NCBI RefSeq assembly: GCF_963583255.1
Contig: NC_084814.1
Coordinates: forward strand, 24,016,315-24,080,314
From: Pyrus communis
Lineage: Eukaryota > Streptophyta > Magnoliopsida > Rosales > Rosaceae
Length of the DNA stretch: 64,000 nucleotides
Reading direction: 5' to 3'
Positions 23,170 to 34,225 of this stretch are shown one piece after another. The number at the start of each line of letters is the position of its first letter. Position 1 is the first letter of the stretch. Below the pieces are notes generated by a model, which ran no database searches, had not been told where the DNA came from, and saw nothing but the letters and a program-made list of their open reading frames with translations. The translations under genes were made by a program, and so were the position numbers.

Positions 23170-23331
23170 TGTAAAATTAAATATATATGACAATATTTGG
23201 GTATTTCTTGTATTTCATTAATCTCCAAAGTGGAGTATATATAAGAGTTACAATTGGTATTACATATGCACTTCGTCAATGTGGGACAACAGACTACTAT
23301 TTACAATTTAACTAATATATAACTCACAACA
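23170..23331 (-). repeat. Copia LTR (162 bp)
   Basis: Minus strand TGTTGTGAGTTATATATTAG to TTTTACA, bounded by TG and CA. It begins eight bases after the RNase H stop codon and is preceded by the purine tract TTTGAGAGGGA. TATATATACTCC may be its TATA region. No matching LTR is seen at the 5' side of the element. Confidence 0.7.
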
Positions 23332-23338
23332 ATCCCTC

Positions 23339-24988
23339 TCAAATTGGAGCAAAGATGTCACGCATGCCCAACTTGTCAAGCGAGTTGGAAAACACATTAT
23401 TAGACACAACCTTAGTAAGCACATTAGAGAGTTGATCTTCAGATCCCACAATCGGAAACATAATAATTCCAGCATCCAATTTTTCCTTGATGAAATGTCG
23501 ATCAATCTCCATATGTTTTGTTTTATCATGTTGCACTGGATTATGAACAATCTCAATAGCAGCCTTGTTATCACAATGGAGTTTCATAGCACCATTCGGT
23601 TTAAATCCAAGATCTCTTAACAATTTTTTCAACCACAACAACTCACATACACCATGAGACATACCACGAAACTCAGCTTTAACACTTGACCTAGCCACCA
23701 CTTTTTGTTTCTTACTTCTCCAAGTAACTAGATTACCACCCACAAAAGTAAAGTATTCAAATGTAGATCGCCGACCAGTGATAGAACCTGGCCAATCTGC
23801 ATCTGTATACCATTCGACATTCAAGTGACCATTCTTGGAGAAAACCAAGCCTTTGCCAGGAGCCATCTTCAAGTACCTCAAAATACGGATTACTACATCC
23901 ATATGAGCTTCACTAGGCGAGTGCATAAACTGACTAACCACACTAATTGCATAAGCAATGTCAGGGCGAGTGTGAGACAAATAAATTAATCTCTCCACAA
24001 GCCTCTGATATCGTTCTTGTGGGTAAGAACTTGATCTGGAAATAAGCATAGACGATGATTCTGCTCAATCGGAGTATCAACAGGTTTACAAACTAACATA
24101 CCTGTTTCTGCTAACAAATTAAGAACATACTTTCGTTGAGACAGAAAAATACCATGCTTGGATCATGCAACCTCAATTCCAAGAAAATACTTCAATTCAC
24201 CCAATTCTTTCATCTCAAATTCAGTAGCAGGAAACTTTTGAAGGTGTTGTATTTCATTTTGCTCATCACCAGTCACTATTATGTCATTAACATAATTAAT
24301 CAATGCAGTTAGCTTACCATTTTGTCACTTTAGAAACAAAGTATGATCTGAATGACTCTAGAAATATCCAAACTTCTTCATTGAACTTGTAAACCTCTCA
24401 AACCACGCTCTAGGAGATTGTTCAAACCATACAAAAACTTTTGCAATCTATACACAACACATTTATTAGGAGATATTTCGATACTAGGTGGGAGATCCAT
24501 ATAAACTTCTTCCTCCTTGAGATCACCTTGAAGGAAAGCATTCTTAACATGAAACTGCAATAAGAGCCAATCCTGGTTAACTGTTAAGGACAAAAGAACA
24601 CGCACAATATCAAGTTTGGCAACAAGAGCAAAAGTTTACTGATAGTCCACCCCATAGGTTTAAGTATAACCCTTAGCAACTAATCTGGCTTTGTACCGGT
24701 CAATAGAACCATCTGCTTTATGCTTAATAGTGAACACCCATCTACATCCAACAACTTCCCATTTAGCAAAGGAACCAAATCCCAAGTGGAATTATTTTCC
24801 AAACCTTCTATCTCAACATTCTTGGCATTAACCCACTTAGGGTCAGATAAAACATCTTGCAATTTTGTTGGAACTGATATACTAGATAGCTGACATATGT
24901 AAGATGCATATGGTTTGGACAAACAATGAGTGGACACATAATTATTGATAGGATACTTGGCTTTGGCATGCATATCAGGCTTATATTC
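23339..24988 (-). pseudogene. Copia reverse transcriptase and RNase H, broken
   Basis: The 236-codon frame at 23339-24049 is the RT end plus RNase H: RLIYLSHTRPDIAYAISVVS, then YTDADWPGS, KHMEIDRHFIKEKL and a purine tract. The RT core (24050-24988) has stops and frameshifts. Conserved words include HVKNAFLQGDL and VYMDLPP at 24378-24605. The catalytic YVDD box reads YVND near 24285-24296. No functional polymerase is expected. Confidence 0.85.
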
Positions 24989-24993
24989 TACTT

Positions 24994-25511
24994 TGTTTGT
25001 ACCATACTTGACTAATCCCGAAACTACTAAGCACCGGTCAACAGCATACCGTCAAGGACCCCCAAGACTTTTCCTCCAACCAGGAGGCCAATCACAACAC
25101 AACACATGTCGGTATCAGAAGCCAATCATAGCACGACACGTGTCGATATCAGAGGCCAATCACAACACGACACGTGTCAATGTCAGAACAAAGCTAGAAA
25201 CTCTCTTCTATAAAAATGGATCATTCTCCCACAATAATCCCTAATGCCATTTGTACTAAACTATTCACTAGAACTTACAAAAAGAGAGTTTGAACCTATG
25301 TATTTGTGTAAACCCTTCACAACTAATGAGAACTCCTCTACTCCGTGGATGTAGCCAATCTGGGTGAACCACGTACATCTTGTGTTATTTGCTTCCCTGT
25401 CTCTATTCATTTACATACTTATCCACACTAATGATCAGAGCAACCTAGCGAAGGTCACAAACTTGACACTTTCTGTTGTACCAAAGTCCTCGCCGATTTT
25501 GTGCATCAACA
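24994..25511 (+). repeat. 5' LTR of the Gypsy-derived element
   Basis: 518 bp, TG...CA ends. An internal triplicate carries CACGACACGTGTC-type words within AATCACAACACGACACG units. TATAAAAATGG at about 25208 is the likely TATA box. The nearly identical partner is at 31339-31859. Confidence 0.9.
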
Positions 25512-25531
25512 TTTGGCGCCGTTTGTGGGAA
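25512..25531 (+). other. Primer binding site, tRNA-Asp-like
   Basis: TTTGGCGCCGTTTGTGGGAA follows the LTR end. The first ten bases after TT, TGGCGCCGTT, match the complement of the plant tRNA-Asp 3' end; the rest is partly matched. This type of site is common in plant Gypsy elements. Confidence 0.65.
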
Positions 25532-25613
25532 TCGCACTTATTCCTACTCTCTCCAGCTTTGTCAAGCTGGTTTCCACCATTCGTACACATTCTTTCGACC
25601 AGGCACCCCTCTC

Positions 25614-27131
25614 CAACATGGGGAGTGAAGGGAGCCACATCACGCAGAACGACACCCCCCTCACACTTAGTACGAAGCAACGAAAGAAGGAACGAAAGAA
25701 GTTTTCTCTTCAGGCTAAAGTCAATGAGCTAGGGGCTCAGAACAACAAGATAGCAATAAAGAATGAGATCCTCTAGGAGCAGTATGAGAAACTCTTCAGG
25801 ATGTTCCATGAAGCTAGGCATACTCAAACACACAAACTCATCGTCCCTGAGCAAGTCAACCACCACCTGGGTGTCCCCCAACACGAGGGATCACATGTCT
25901 TCAACATGGATATCCCTAATGGGGAACAAGTTACTCATCAAGGTGTTGATCAACATGAGACCTCTCTCGACCTAGCTGCTTCGATCCGAAGCAGGAGAAG
26001 TGGAGGAATGCACCTTCTTGCAGAAAGAATAGAAGGATCAAAAGCCGTTTATCGCGACTGTCAGGACTTCCTGAGACAATGTCGAGAGAACCCTATCCAC
26101 ATAAGCTCAAAGGTTAATAACCCAAGGGTTTCTGAAAGATTCAGTCATCTCTCATGCCCCAAGCCAACTGCCAATCTAGGGAATGAGCGACATGTCCTAG
26201 AGGAATATGAAGGTACAGGGGACTCGGGGGCGTTTCGACAGGCTCGCCCTGAAAGTCAGTACGGTGAGTCAAAAGAAAAATCTCATACCCTTGATCAAGC
26301 TTTCCTACTTCCAAGAGGAGATAGAGATTTACGGAAGAAGGATCCAGCAGTACCTGACTCTACTCAGGACCCCCTTGTCCTACAACTCCTTGAGGAAGTA
26401 AACAAGTTGAAGGCCGAACGTCAAGCCGAAATACCTGACTGGAACCAACCTAGGCCTGGGCCTCTTACAAGGAGGGTCCTCGACACCCCTTCCAAGCAAA
26501 GACAAAGCAAAAGCTTGGCTTACAGCTCTACACTAGAAGGGATGACCCAATTGAACACCTTAATCTCTTTGAGTCCACCATGGCATATCGAATGCACACC
26601 GACGAAGAACGATGTCTTCTCTTCCCTTCTACCTTTTCTGGCAGAGCTCTGAATTGGTATTGTCGTCTTCCACCTGAGACAGTAGACTTATTTGAGGAAC
26701 TGAGGAAATTGTTTATCTCTCAACACATCTTCCAGATAGATCGTTTGCATTCCGCAGATGACTTGTACACTATTCGCCAGAAGCCGAACGAGCCACTACG
26801 AAAGTATGTCAGCTGCTTCAGCCATAAGTATTCTCGCTGCGCTGAGGCAGATGACAAGACCGCCTTCAAAGCCTTCACGGCAGGCCTACGTGATTATTTC
26901 TTCAAGTACATGATCAATGCCAACACTTGGAAGACTTACTCTGGGGTGATGGCACATGCTTACAACCACGCCTCTGCCCAAGTAAGGACATACCAAGGGA
27001 ACCCCCATATGGTTAACCCCTATCAACAAGTGGGAAGTGGAAGTCAAGTTCTACCAAGTATGGAGATCTTGGCCATTCAGACACCCATTGCATCATCTCC
27101 TGCCTCATTTAGCTACTCGCTAAGTCACTAA
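25614..27131 (+). pseudogene. Gypsy gag, broken
   Basis: Two overlapping frames (25801-26652 and 26580-27131) carry a Retrotrans_gag-type protein. The clearest part is in the second frame: FSGRALNWYCRLPP, then LFISQHIFQIDRLHSADDLY, RQKPNEPLRKYVSCFSHKY and FTAGLRD. The reading GLQLYTRRDDPIEHLNLFES just before it shows the true frame enters from upstream, so the first frame is shifted. A stop at 25776 interrupts the N-terminal part. No zinc knuckle is visible. Gag forms the particle that packages element RNA. Confidence 0.8.
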
Positions 27132-27179
27132 ACGTATTTGTCTCTTGGTAAGAGGAAGAGTTTTTACTCTTAGCAAGCT

Positions 27180-27330
27180 TATTACAACAAGAGGGATAAA
27201 AGTTCGTATCAAGACAACCAGGGGTGAATGTACCATTGACTTTTATGACTATGGGGCCAAGCCTCATTTTTTCAAAGTGGAGGACTGGGTACTGAAGGAA
27301 ATGCTATTATAAGAAGGCATACACGTTACA
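27180..27330 (+). pseudogene. Possible integrase C-terminal remnant
   Basis: Translated words YYNKRDKSSYQDNQG and, in another frame, FYDYGAKPHFFKVEDWVLKE resemble the YNKRV..R.FKVGDLVL tail of plant Gypsy polyproteins. If so, gag is joined almost directly to the end of pol, with protease, RT, RNase H and most of integrase deleted. The match is short and by eye. Confidence 0.4.
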
Positions 27331-27739
27331 AATGTTTTGACTCTCAACCACTTGAGATCTTTTGTCACATAAGCCATTCGGAAAATATTTAAAGAAAAGG
27401 GAATTCAGACAACTTATTCTGAGTCTTTTGCATTCCTAGCACTAGAACACTTGGTCTACGCTAACCTACCCCTATACTCCAACTCAGAGCTTCAACATGC
27501 GTACTTTCACACAAAGTATGTGATACTAAGTGTTACAACCAACATGGTTCACGTATCGAAAGCATGGATCCCTTCATACATAGCAAAACATTCATAAGCA
27601 TCACTCATGTCAATAAACATGAACATCATACATTCCAACACATTCATACATAAACATCATACATTCCAACACATCCATACATAAGCCAACTGTGCTTCAA
27701 AAGGGTTCAACATACTTTGTGTCATTCGACACTTGCTAC

Positions 27740-28300
27740 AATGTGCCTCAACATCGCCCTTATTCTCACCAACCAAGTGATGAAATGTGAAGAAAGAACT
27801 CATCTTCATGTCACCAACGAGGTGATGAAATGCACAACCTGTACTCTCTTTCATGCCACCAACCAGGTGATAAAATGTACAACTTGTACTCTAATATCAT
27901 TTGGCAACTTGCCACTCATGCCACCAACCAGGTGAAGAAGGAACTTATTTTCATGCCACCAAACAGGTGATGAAATGTACAACTCGTACTCTCCTTCATG
28001 CCACCAACCAGGTGATGAAATGTACAATTCATACTCTAATATCATTTGGCAACTTGCCACTCATGCCACTAACCAAGTGAAGAAGGAACTCATCTTCGTG
28101 CCACCAACCAGGTGATGAAATGTACAACCCGTACTCTAACATCATTTGGCAACTTGCCACTCATGCCACCAACCAAGTGAAGAAGGAACTCATCTTCGTG
28201 CCATCAACCAGGTGGTGAAATGTGATGAAAGGTGATAAAGGAACTCACATTCGTACCACTAACCAAGTGATGAAAGCAACTCACCATTCATTCCACCAAC
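27740..28300 (+). repeat. Tandem repeat array I (CCACCAACCAGGTGATGAAATG)
   Basis: About ten units built on CCACCAACCAGGTGATGAAA, often followed by TGTACAACTCGTACTCT and grouped into a longer unit that adds ATCATTTGGCAACTTGCCAC. Units vary by substitution and deletion. The array lies inside the Gypsy-derived element. Confidence 0.85.
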
Positions 28301-28747
28301 CAGAAGACGAGTGGTACAACTTGTACATGTGAACTCCTAGTATTCATAAATAATAAAAAAACATCAAGCTTTACAACTCAACTAGGGGAGCACTTATGCC
28401 TAACAAGAGTTATAGTCACCAACAAAGTCTTATTGCAAGCCAACAACGGCTTCAGTGCATGGTATACGAAGATCAAGCTCTTCAGCCTCTTACATCTGCT
28501 TCAGACATTTCTCTTCTGTAACAATGCAAACACTACAGCTCGCAGAAAGCTTCACACACTCTTGATCAAGACTGTTCGAAGCAAATTCAATTTATATGGT
28601 TCATCCAAACCTTCGACTACTACAAGGTGTGGCTTGCATCACAATCTCTTGCTCAACAGTGTGGAAGCAAAATTTGTATATGTTGTCCCTCTTCCACAAA
28701 ATTTGTATATGTTGTCTCTCCCACATTTTTCAAATTTCTAATTTTCC

Positions 28748-28793
<46 letters not shown>

Positions 28794-28800
28794 AAAAGGA
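28748..28800. repeat. Poly-A tract between the two arrays
   Basis: A run of about 30 A, then G and a further 15 or so A, sits between arrays I and II. It could be the scar of a retroposed insertion or slippage. Confidence 0.8.
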
Positions 28801-28849
28801 AATTAGGATTCAACAACTTCAACAAATGAAGGGTAACTACAATTCTCAA

Positions 28850-30140
28850 CAGCTTCACACACTATTAATCAAGATAGTGTGAAGCAAAATCAATTCATGG
28901 TGCCCAACAAAGCTTCAACCTCAAAGCTTCACCTACAAAGCTTCAACACAAAAGCTTCACCACAAGAGCTTTAACAAATGGAGGGCAACAACAAATGTCA
29001 AAAGCCTCACACACTCTTGATCAAGATAGTGTGAAGCAAAATCAATTCATGGTGCCCAACAAAACTTCAACCTCAAAGCTTCACCCACAAAGTTTCAACA
29101 CAAAAGCTTCACCACAAGAGCTTTAACAAATGGAGGGCAACAACAAATGTCAAAAGCCTCACACACTCTTGATCAAGATAGTGTAAAGCAAAATCAATTC
29201 ATGGTGCCCAACAAAGCTTCAACAAGTCAAAGCTTCACCTACAAAGCTTCATTAATAGATAGCAATTACAATTCTCAAAAGCTTCACACACTCTTAATCA
29301 AGATAGTGTGAAGCAAAATCAACTTATGGTGCCCAACAAAGCTTCAATACAAAAGTTTCAACACAAAAGCTTCAATACAAAAGCTTTAACACAAAAGCTT
29401 CACCTACAAAGCTTCACCTACAAAGCCTCAACACAAAAGCTTCACCACAAGAGCTTCAACAAATGGAGGGCAATAACAAATGTCAAAAGCCTCACACACT
29501 CTTGATCAAGATAGTGTGAAGCAAAATCAATTTATGGTGCCAACAAAAACTTTAACAAGTGAAGGGCAACAACAATTCTCAAAAGCTTCACACACTCTTG
29601 ATCAAGATAGTGTGAAGCAAAATCAATTTATGGTGCCCAACAAAGCTTCAACACAAAAACTTCACCTACAAAGTTTCAACACAAGAGCTTCACCTACAAA
29701 ACTTTAATACAAAATCTTCACCTACAAAGCTTCAACACAAAAGCTTCACCTACAAAGCTTCAACACAAAAGCTTCACCTACAAAGCCTCAACACAAAAAC
29801 TTCACCTACAAAGCTTCAACACAAAAGCTTCACCTACAAAGCCTCAACACAAAAGCTTCACCTATAAAGCTTTATTAATGGAGAGCAACTACAATTCTCA
29901 AAAGCTTCACACACTCTTAATCAAGATAGTGTGAAGCAAAATCAAGTTATGGTGCCCAACAAAGCTTCAATACAAAAGCTTCAACACAAAAGCTTCACCT
30001 ACAAAACTTCAACATAAAAGCTTCACCTACAAAGCCTCAACACAAAAGTTTCACCTACAAAGCTTCACCTACAAGCTTCAACACAAAAGCTTCAACACCA
30101 AAGCTTCACCCACAAAGTTTCAATACAAAAACTTCACCCA
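28850..30140 (+). repeat. Tandem repeat array II (AAGCTTCACCTACAAAGCTTCAACAC)
   Basis: A minisatellite of short units, AAAGCTTCAACACAAAAGCTT and AAGCTTCACCTACAAAGC, is interspersed with a longer unit of about 130 bp. The longer unit contains CACACTCTTGATCAAGATAG, TGTGAAGCAAAATCAATT and ATGGTGCCCAACAAAGCTTC. The longer unit recurs about seven times (near 28855, 29005, 29155, 29280, 29485, 29585, 29905). Long open frames through it are repeat artefacts. Confidence 0.9.
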
Positions 30141-31338
30141 TTAAAAAAACCAAAAAAAAAAAACAAAAAAAAAAAATTCAAAAAAAAAAAGAAAGAAAGA
30201 AAGAAATGAGCCTAGGCCTTCCCTTCTTTGGGCCTAACAACTTTCATACCAAATATATATGAATGAGGAATTTTGGGCAACCACTTAAAAAGGAAAATGG
30301 TGAAGTTTTGTTTGGAAAATTGCCTACTAGCAAGACACCTCCCTCGTCAACTCTCTCGACCGGAGACTTGGGGGACTCCTACCATATACCACTACACCTA
30401 CTCAGAAATTTCGCGACTACTCAATGCCTTGGGTTTTTCAAGTTCCCAACCGAGAAGTTTTCATCACTCAAGAAATTAAGGGAGCACTACTTCAACCTAC
30501 AGGGTCCATCCACGAAGTTTCCACATGCAAACTTCAACAAAATAAAAAATCCAGGCTCGGCATCATTGCTCTAATTGAAGAGATCGAGAAGCCTCAATAG
30601 CCATTTGCCAACACCGTTGTCGAAGAACAAAGCTTTGCCATACCACATCTACTACTTTGTCAAACAGCAAAATTATCCCATATCATCAGGATCGAACACA
30701 CTCCAGGTTTGACGGACTTGTTTTGACCCTCAAATTCTGGAGTCGGCTCGCTCCTTTGGAGGAAACCAAAAAACCCTTCCGCCCAGTTCAAGAATACACC
30801 TGTGGAAAGTCAAGTACAACAAAGCACGTGCTGATTCGTCCGTCTTCTCCAAAAACAAGAATACCTCGTATCATCTCTTTTCCCTGTTTCTTCTCTTTAT
30901 CCTTGCTGCTGAATGAGAGACAGGGAGAATGAGTACAATCAGCCGGAACCCAAGATCAACTTACTGATTTGAGACTGATTGCTTAGAACCCTGATTGCTT
31001 ACCTTGCCTGTCACCTCCTTCAGCAGATCTCCTCGCTTAGAGACTTGGGGGATTCCTACTATATGATTTTTATCGCACTTGACCAAACCCGAAACTACAA
31101 GTAAGCTTCAAATGAAAATGATACATTACCTTGTGCGTCAACGCCAACTAAAGATACCACTTCTGGATGAAGAAAAAGTACTTCCAAGAAAATATGCCAT
31201 ATCTACTTACAGAATAGAGAAGGCAAGTGAAGGCGACACCACACTTCAGTACTTGGAAGTTTCGTGATTACTCAATGGCTTGGATCTTGCAAGTCCCCAA
31301 CCGAGGAGTTTCCCTTACTCGGGAACTTAGGGGAGCAC
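30141..31338 (+). other. 3' non-coding part of the Gypsy-derived element
   Basis: No conserved protein is seen. ACTTGGGGGACTCCTACCATAT near 30365 recurs as ACTTGGGGGATTCCTACTATAT near 31041. The 90 bp at 30405-30495 recurs at 31257-31345 next to the 3' LTR, so the purine-tract region is duplicated. The first copy is not followed by an LTR. Confidence 0.6.
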
Positions 31339-31859
31339 TGTTTGTACCATACTTGACCAATCCCAAAACTACTAAGCACCGGTCAACAACATACCATCAA
31401 GGACCCATAAGACTTTTCCTCCAACCAGGTGGTCAATCACAACACGACACATGTCGGTGTCAGAAGCCAATCACAGCGCGACACGTGTTGATATCAGAGG
31501 TCAATCACAACACGACACATGTCAATGTTAGAACAAAGCTAGAAACTCTCTTCTATAAAAGGGGATCATTCTCCCCACAATAATCCCTAATGTCATTTGT
31601 ACTAAACTATTCACTAGAACTCACAAAAAAAAAAAGCTTGAACCTATGTATTTGTGTAAACCCTTCACAACTAATGAGAACTCCTCTACTCCGTGGACGT
31701 AGCCAATCTGGGTGAACCATGTACATCTTGTATTATTTGCTTCCCTGTCTCTATTCATTTACATACTTATCCACACTAATGACTAGAGCAACCTAGCGAA
31801 GGTCACAAACTTGACACTTTCTATTGTACCAAAGTCCTCGCCGATTTTGTGCATCAACA
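31339..31859 (+). repeat. 3' LTR of the Gypsy-derived element
   Basis: 521 bp, from TGTTTGTACC to ATCAACA, nearly identical to 24994-25511. Differences are scattered point changes and a short A-run. It is followed by TACTT, the target duplication. Confidence 0.9.
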
Positions 31860-31864
31860 TACTT

Positions 31865-33094
31865 TAAGTTTTCTACGATTAGCTTGTGAGGGCAACTGAT
31901 AAGTAGGATAATCATCAGAATTTACATCATGTGTGTCACCATCTTGTACTAAATCGTTAGAAGAATCATCACTAGACGAACCATCATCGGGCAACTCGTT
32001 AAACATACCAGTAGTAAGCAACTGGTCATCAAAAGGCAATTCGTCAGACATACAAATAACAAGCAACTCATTGGGCATATCCGACCAGTTGTCAGTAGAA
32101 ATAGTCTCGGGAATGATAGTTGACCGATCATTCTCTATAGCTTACTAGTCAATGTCACACAACATAACAGGTTTTGTCTCCAACTCTGCCTATAACACAT
32201 CATCCATACCATATCTTCGAATTTTCACTTACTCCCCCTATCCCCCTGAAGTGCAAAGTTGGAAGGGGACTTCACAAAATACAGAACTTCCTCGTGGAAA
32301 GTGATATTTATGGTAATATAAGTTTTCTAAGTTGGAGAATGATAACACTCATAGCCTTTCTGATTGTTAGCATACCCAATAAATACACATTGGAGAGCAC
32401 ATGTATCAAGTTTACTCCGCTAATGAGAGTAGACATGCACACACGTCATACACCTAAACACCTTTGAAGGAAGTTTGGATACAGAAACATGATAAACATG
32501 TTTTTGTAGCATATCAAGAGGTGTCTAAAATCAAGACCCTACTTGGAACACGATTTGTCAAATACATAGTAGCCAAAACATCATGACCCCACAAATGATC
32601 AGGAACATATTGATCCAACATCAAGGAGCGAGCAACCTCTATTATTTGACGATTCTTTCGTTTAGACACACCGTTTTGTTGGGGTGTAAATAGAGTAGTC
32701 GTCTGGTGAATAATACCCTGATCACGAAAAAAACATGCCAAAGTGTGATTCACATATTCTCCTCTGTTACCAGACCCGAAGACCTTAACCTTGGTCCAAA
32801 ACTGAGTAGACACCATTGCACAAAATTCTTAAAGAAACAAAGGGACATCACTCTTATTCTTCATCAAGAACACCTAAGTTAATCAAGTACAATCATCAAT
32901 AAAAGTAACAAACCAACGAAATTCATTAGAAGTAACATTCACCTGACCCCACACATCAGAATGTATCAAATCAAATAGCAAAGTAGCTTTAGAATCACTT
33001 ATGGGAAAGGAAGCACGATGACTCTTAGCCATGACACATGTTTCACACTTGAACTTTGAATCACTACAAGTGCAAAACAAAAAGGAAACAGATG
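31865..33094 (-). pseudogene. Copia integrase region, broken
   Basis: Minus-strand fragments show the end of GAG-pre-integrase (CETCVMAKSHRASFP at 32883-33080), then integrase: FDLIHSDVWG, FVTFIDDCT and GEYVNHTLACFFRDQGI, with HQTTTLFTPQQNGVSKRKNR and MLDQYVPDHLWG at 32514-32816. DVWG and FIDD are parts of the catalytic core. Frameshifts and stops divide it. The piece at 31854-32078 is the linker towards RT, cut by the Gypsy-derived insertion. Confidence 0.85.
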
Positions 33095-33519
33095 CTTCAT
33101 ATTAGGGGTGGGCAAACGAGTATAAGAACTGCGGGTTGGGATGGGTAATCAAGGTTTGAGGTTGGTATGGGATGATTCCTAATTTTAAAAAAAGAGAAAC
33201 GAGGCGGGGCTAGGCTTTGAAATTTTAGGTTCGGACTAGTTCCAAAAGTATGGAAAAACGGGTACTCGAACCGGCTCGTTTGCAAAAATACCCCCGTGTT
33301 GGGTATTGTCTCCCAGGCCCACTTCCTTTTATTCTCCCCTGTGACATTTTTGAGTCTCATTCTCGAGAACACTTCACACACACACATACCCCACTTCCCC
33401 GTGTTTCCCCCTTCCCAAATCTTTCGAACCTTCTCCCTTGTTCCTCTTCTTTGTTTCTTCTCCCCCCATCTCTGCAACTTTCCTTCCCGAAGCACAAACT
33501 CATACCCCATCGAGAAATG

Positions 33520-33585
33520 ATATGCTTTCGCCGCCCTCCTCCACCACTAACTCACCTGTCTTCTCATCCGATCTCGACACCGAGG
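33520..33585 (+). pseudogene. Possible captured first exon in the hAT element
   Basis: After a pyrimidine-rich, leader-like stretch, ATGCTTTCGCCG opens a frame reading MLSPPSSTTNSPVFSSDLDT and a final E, then the dinucleotide GT (GAGGTAACTC) as in a splice donor. The family is not identified. It may be a captured promoter-leader-exon segment. Confidence 0.35.
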
Positions 33586-33783
33586 TAACTCGTTTCCCTC
33601 ATTTCTTCTAATTTCATCAATTTCTTAATTTTGATTTACAAAATTTGTGAAAAGTTATGAAATATTCAATCGCATATCTGGTTTTTGGCACTCATTGTCT
33701 GGGATGAAGATGGTCTTGGTTGGCAGGTATAGGTGCTTGAATGATAGGTTGGGGTTCTACTGGATCTCCCCGTTTGAGTCGTC

Positions 33784-33846
33784 CAGAGCAAAAAAATGTG
33801 GCTTCTATAATTTTGGGTGGAGGTACCGGAACTCGCCTTTGTAATT
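33784..33846 (+). pseudogene. Captured ADP-glucose pyrophosphorylase-like fragment
   Basis: One frame reads [19 protein letters not shown]. It matches the N-terminal pyrophosphorylase signature of plant AGPase large subunits, where [20 protein letters not shown] is usual. Similarity stops at GTRL, where the LysM-like fragment begins on the other strand. This is a fragment of about 20 codons and non-functional by itself. Confidence 0.55.
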
Positions 33847-34225
33847 ATTGTTGGAAAAGCAGGAGCAGTTACCGGGGAAGATGACTGGAGTGCTGGTGGG
33901 GATGGGGTTGAAATCAGACATGTTTTTGGCGGACGCGATCTGAGTGGAGAGGGAGTTAAGGAGGTAGGCGATGAAGGAGGGGAGGGAGTGGAATGTGAGG
34001 TAGGAGAGGCATGAGGAAGCAACACCGTTGTAGTGTAGCCGTTGGTGGTGTTGTAGTGGTTGTAGCAGTTGAGATGGGCTGGACTTCGGACATGTTGTTG
34101 GCAGAGGCGATCTGGGTGGGGATGGAGTTGAGGAGGTAGGCGATGGATGAGGAAGAGTTGTAGAAATGAGGGAATGACCCGAAGGTGAGGACATGTGGAG
34201 ACTCGTAGGAACTAGCCAGTTTCAA
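33830..34225 (-). pseudogene. Captured LysM receptor-like kinase fragment, duplicated
   Basis: Two minus-strand copies in different frames. Copy 1 (34225-34070): HVLTFGSFPHFYN, SSSIAYLLNSIPTQIASANN. Copy 2 (about 34010-33835): YLTFHSLPSFIAYLLNS, STQIASAKNMSDFNPIPTST, VIFPGNCSCFSNNNY. The pattern, ending in a P-NCSC box, resembles the ectodomain of LYK4/LYK5-type chitin co-receptors. Kinase and transmembrane parts are absent. The assignment is by remembered family pattern only. Confidence 0.5.

Larger units (their letters stand above)
24994..31859 (+). mobile_element. Non-autonomous Ty3/Gypsy-derived LTR element (6.9 kb) nested in the Copia element
   Basis: Two LTRs of 518 and 521 bp start TGTTTGTACC and end ATCAACA. 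They are nearly identical and flanked by the 5-bp target duplication TACTT (24989-24993 and 31860-31864). After the 5' LTR comes TTTGGCGCCGTTTGTGGGA, a primer site resembling the 3' end of tRNA-Asp. A purine tract, TTAGGGGAGCAC, precedes the 3' LTR. The body encodes a broken gag, a possible integrase tail, then about 2.4 kb of tandem repeats. No reverse transcriptase is seen, so mobility would need help in trans. Confidence 0.9.

Noticed and set aside
25435..25680. Minus-strand frame over the LTR and primer site
   Set aside because: It crosses the 5' LTR end and primer binding site of the Gypsy-derived element and resembles no protein.
27740..30140. Regular repeats resembling a CRISPR-like array
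   Set aside because: Units are adjacent, variable and not separated by unique spacers of constant size; they lie inside an LTR retrotransposon of a plant genome.
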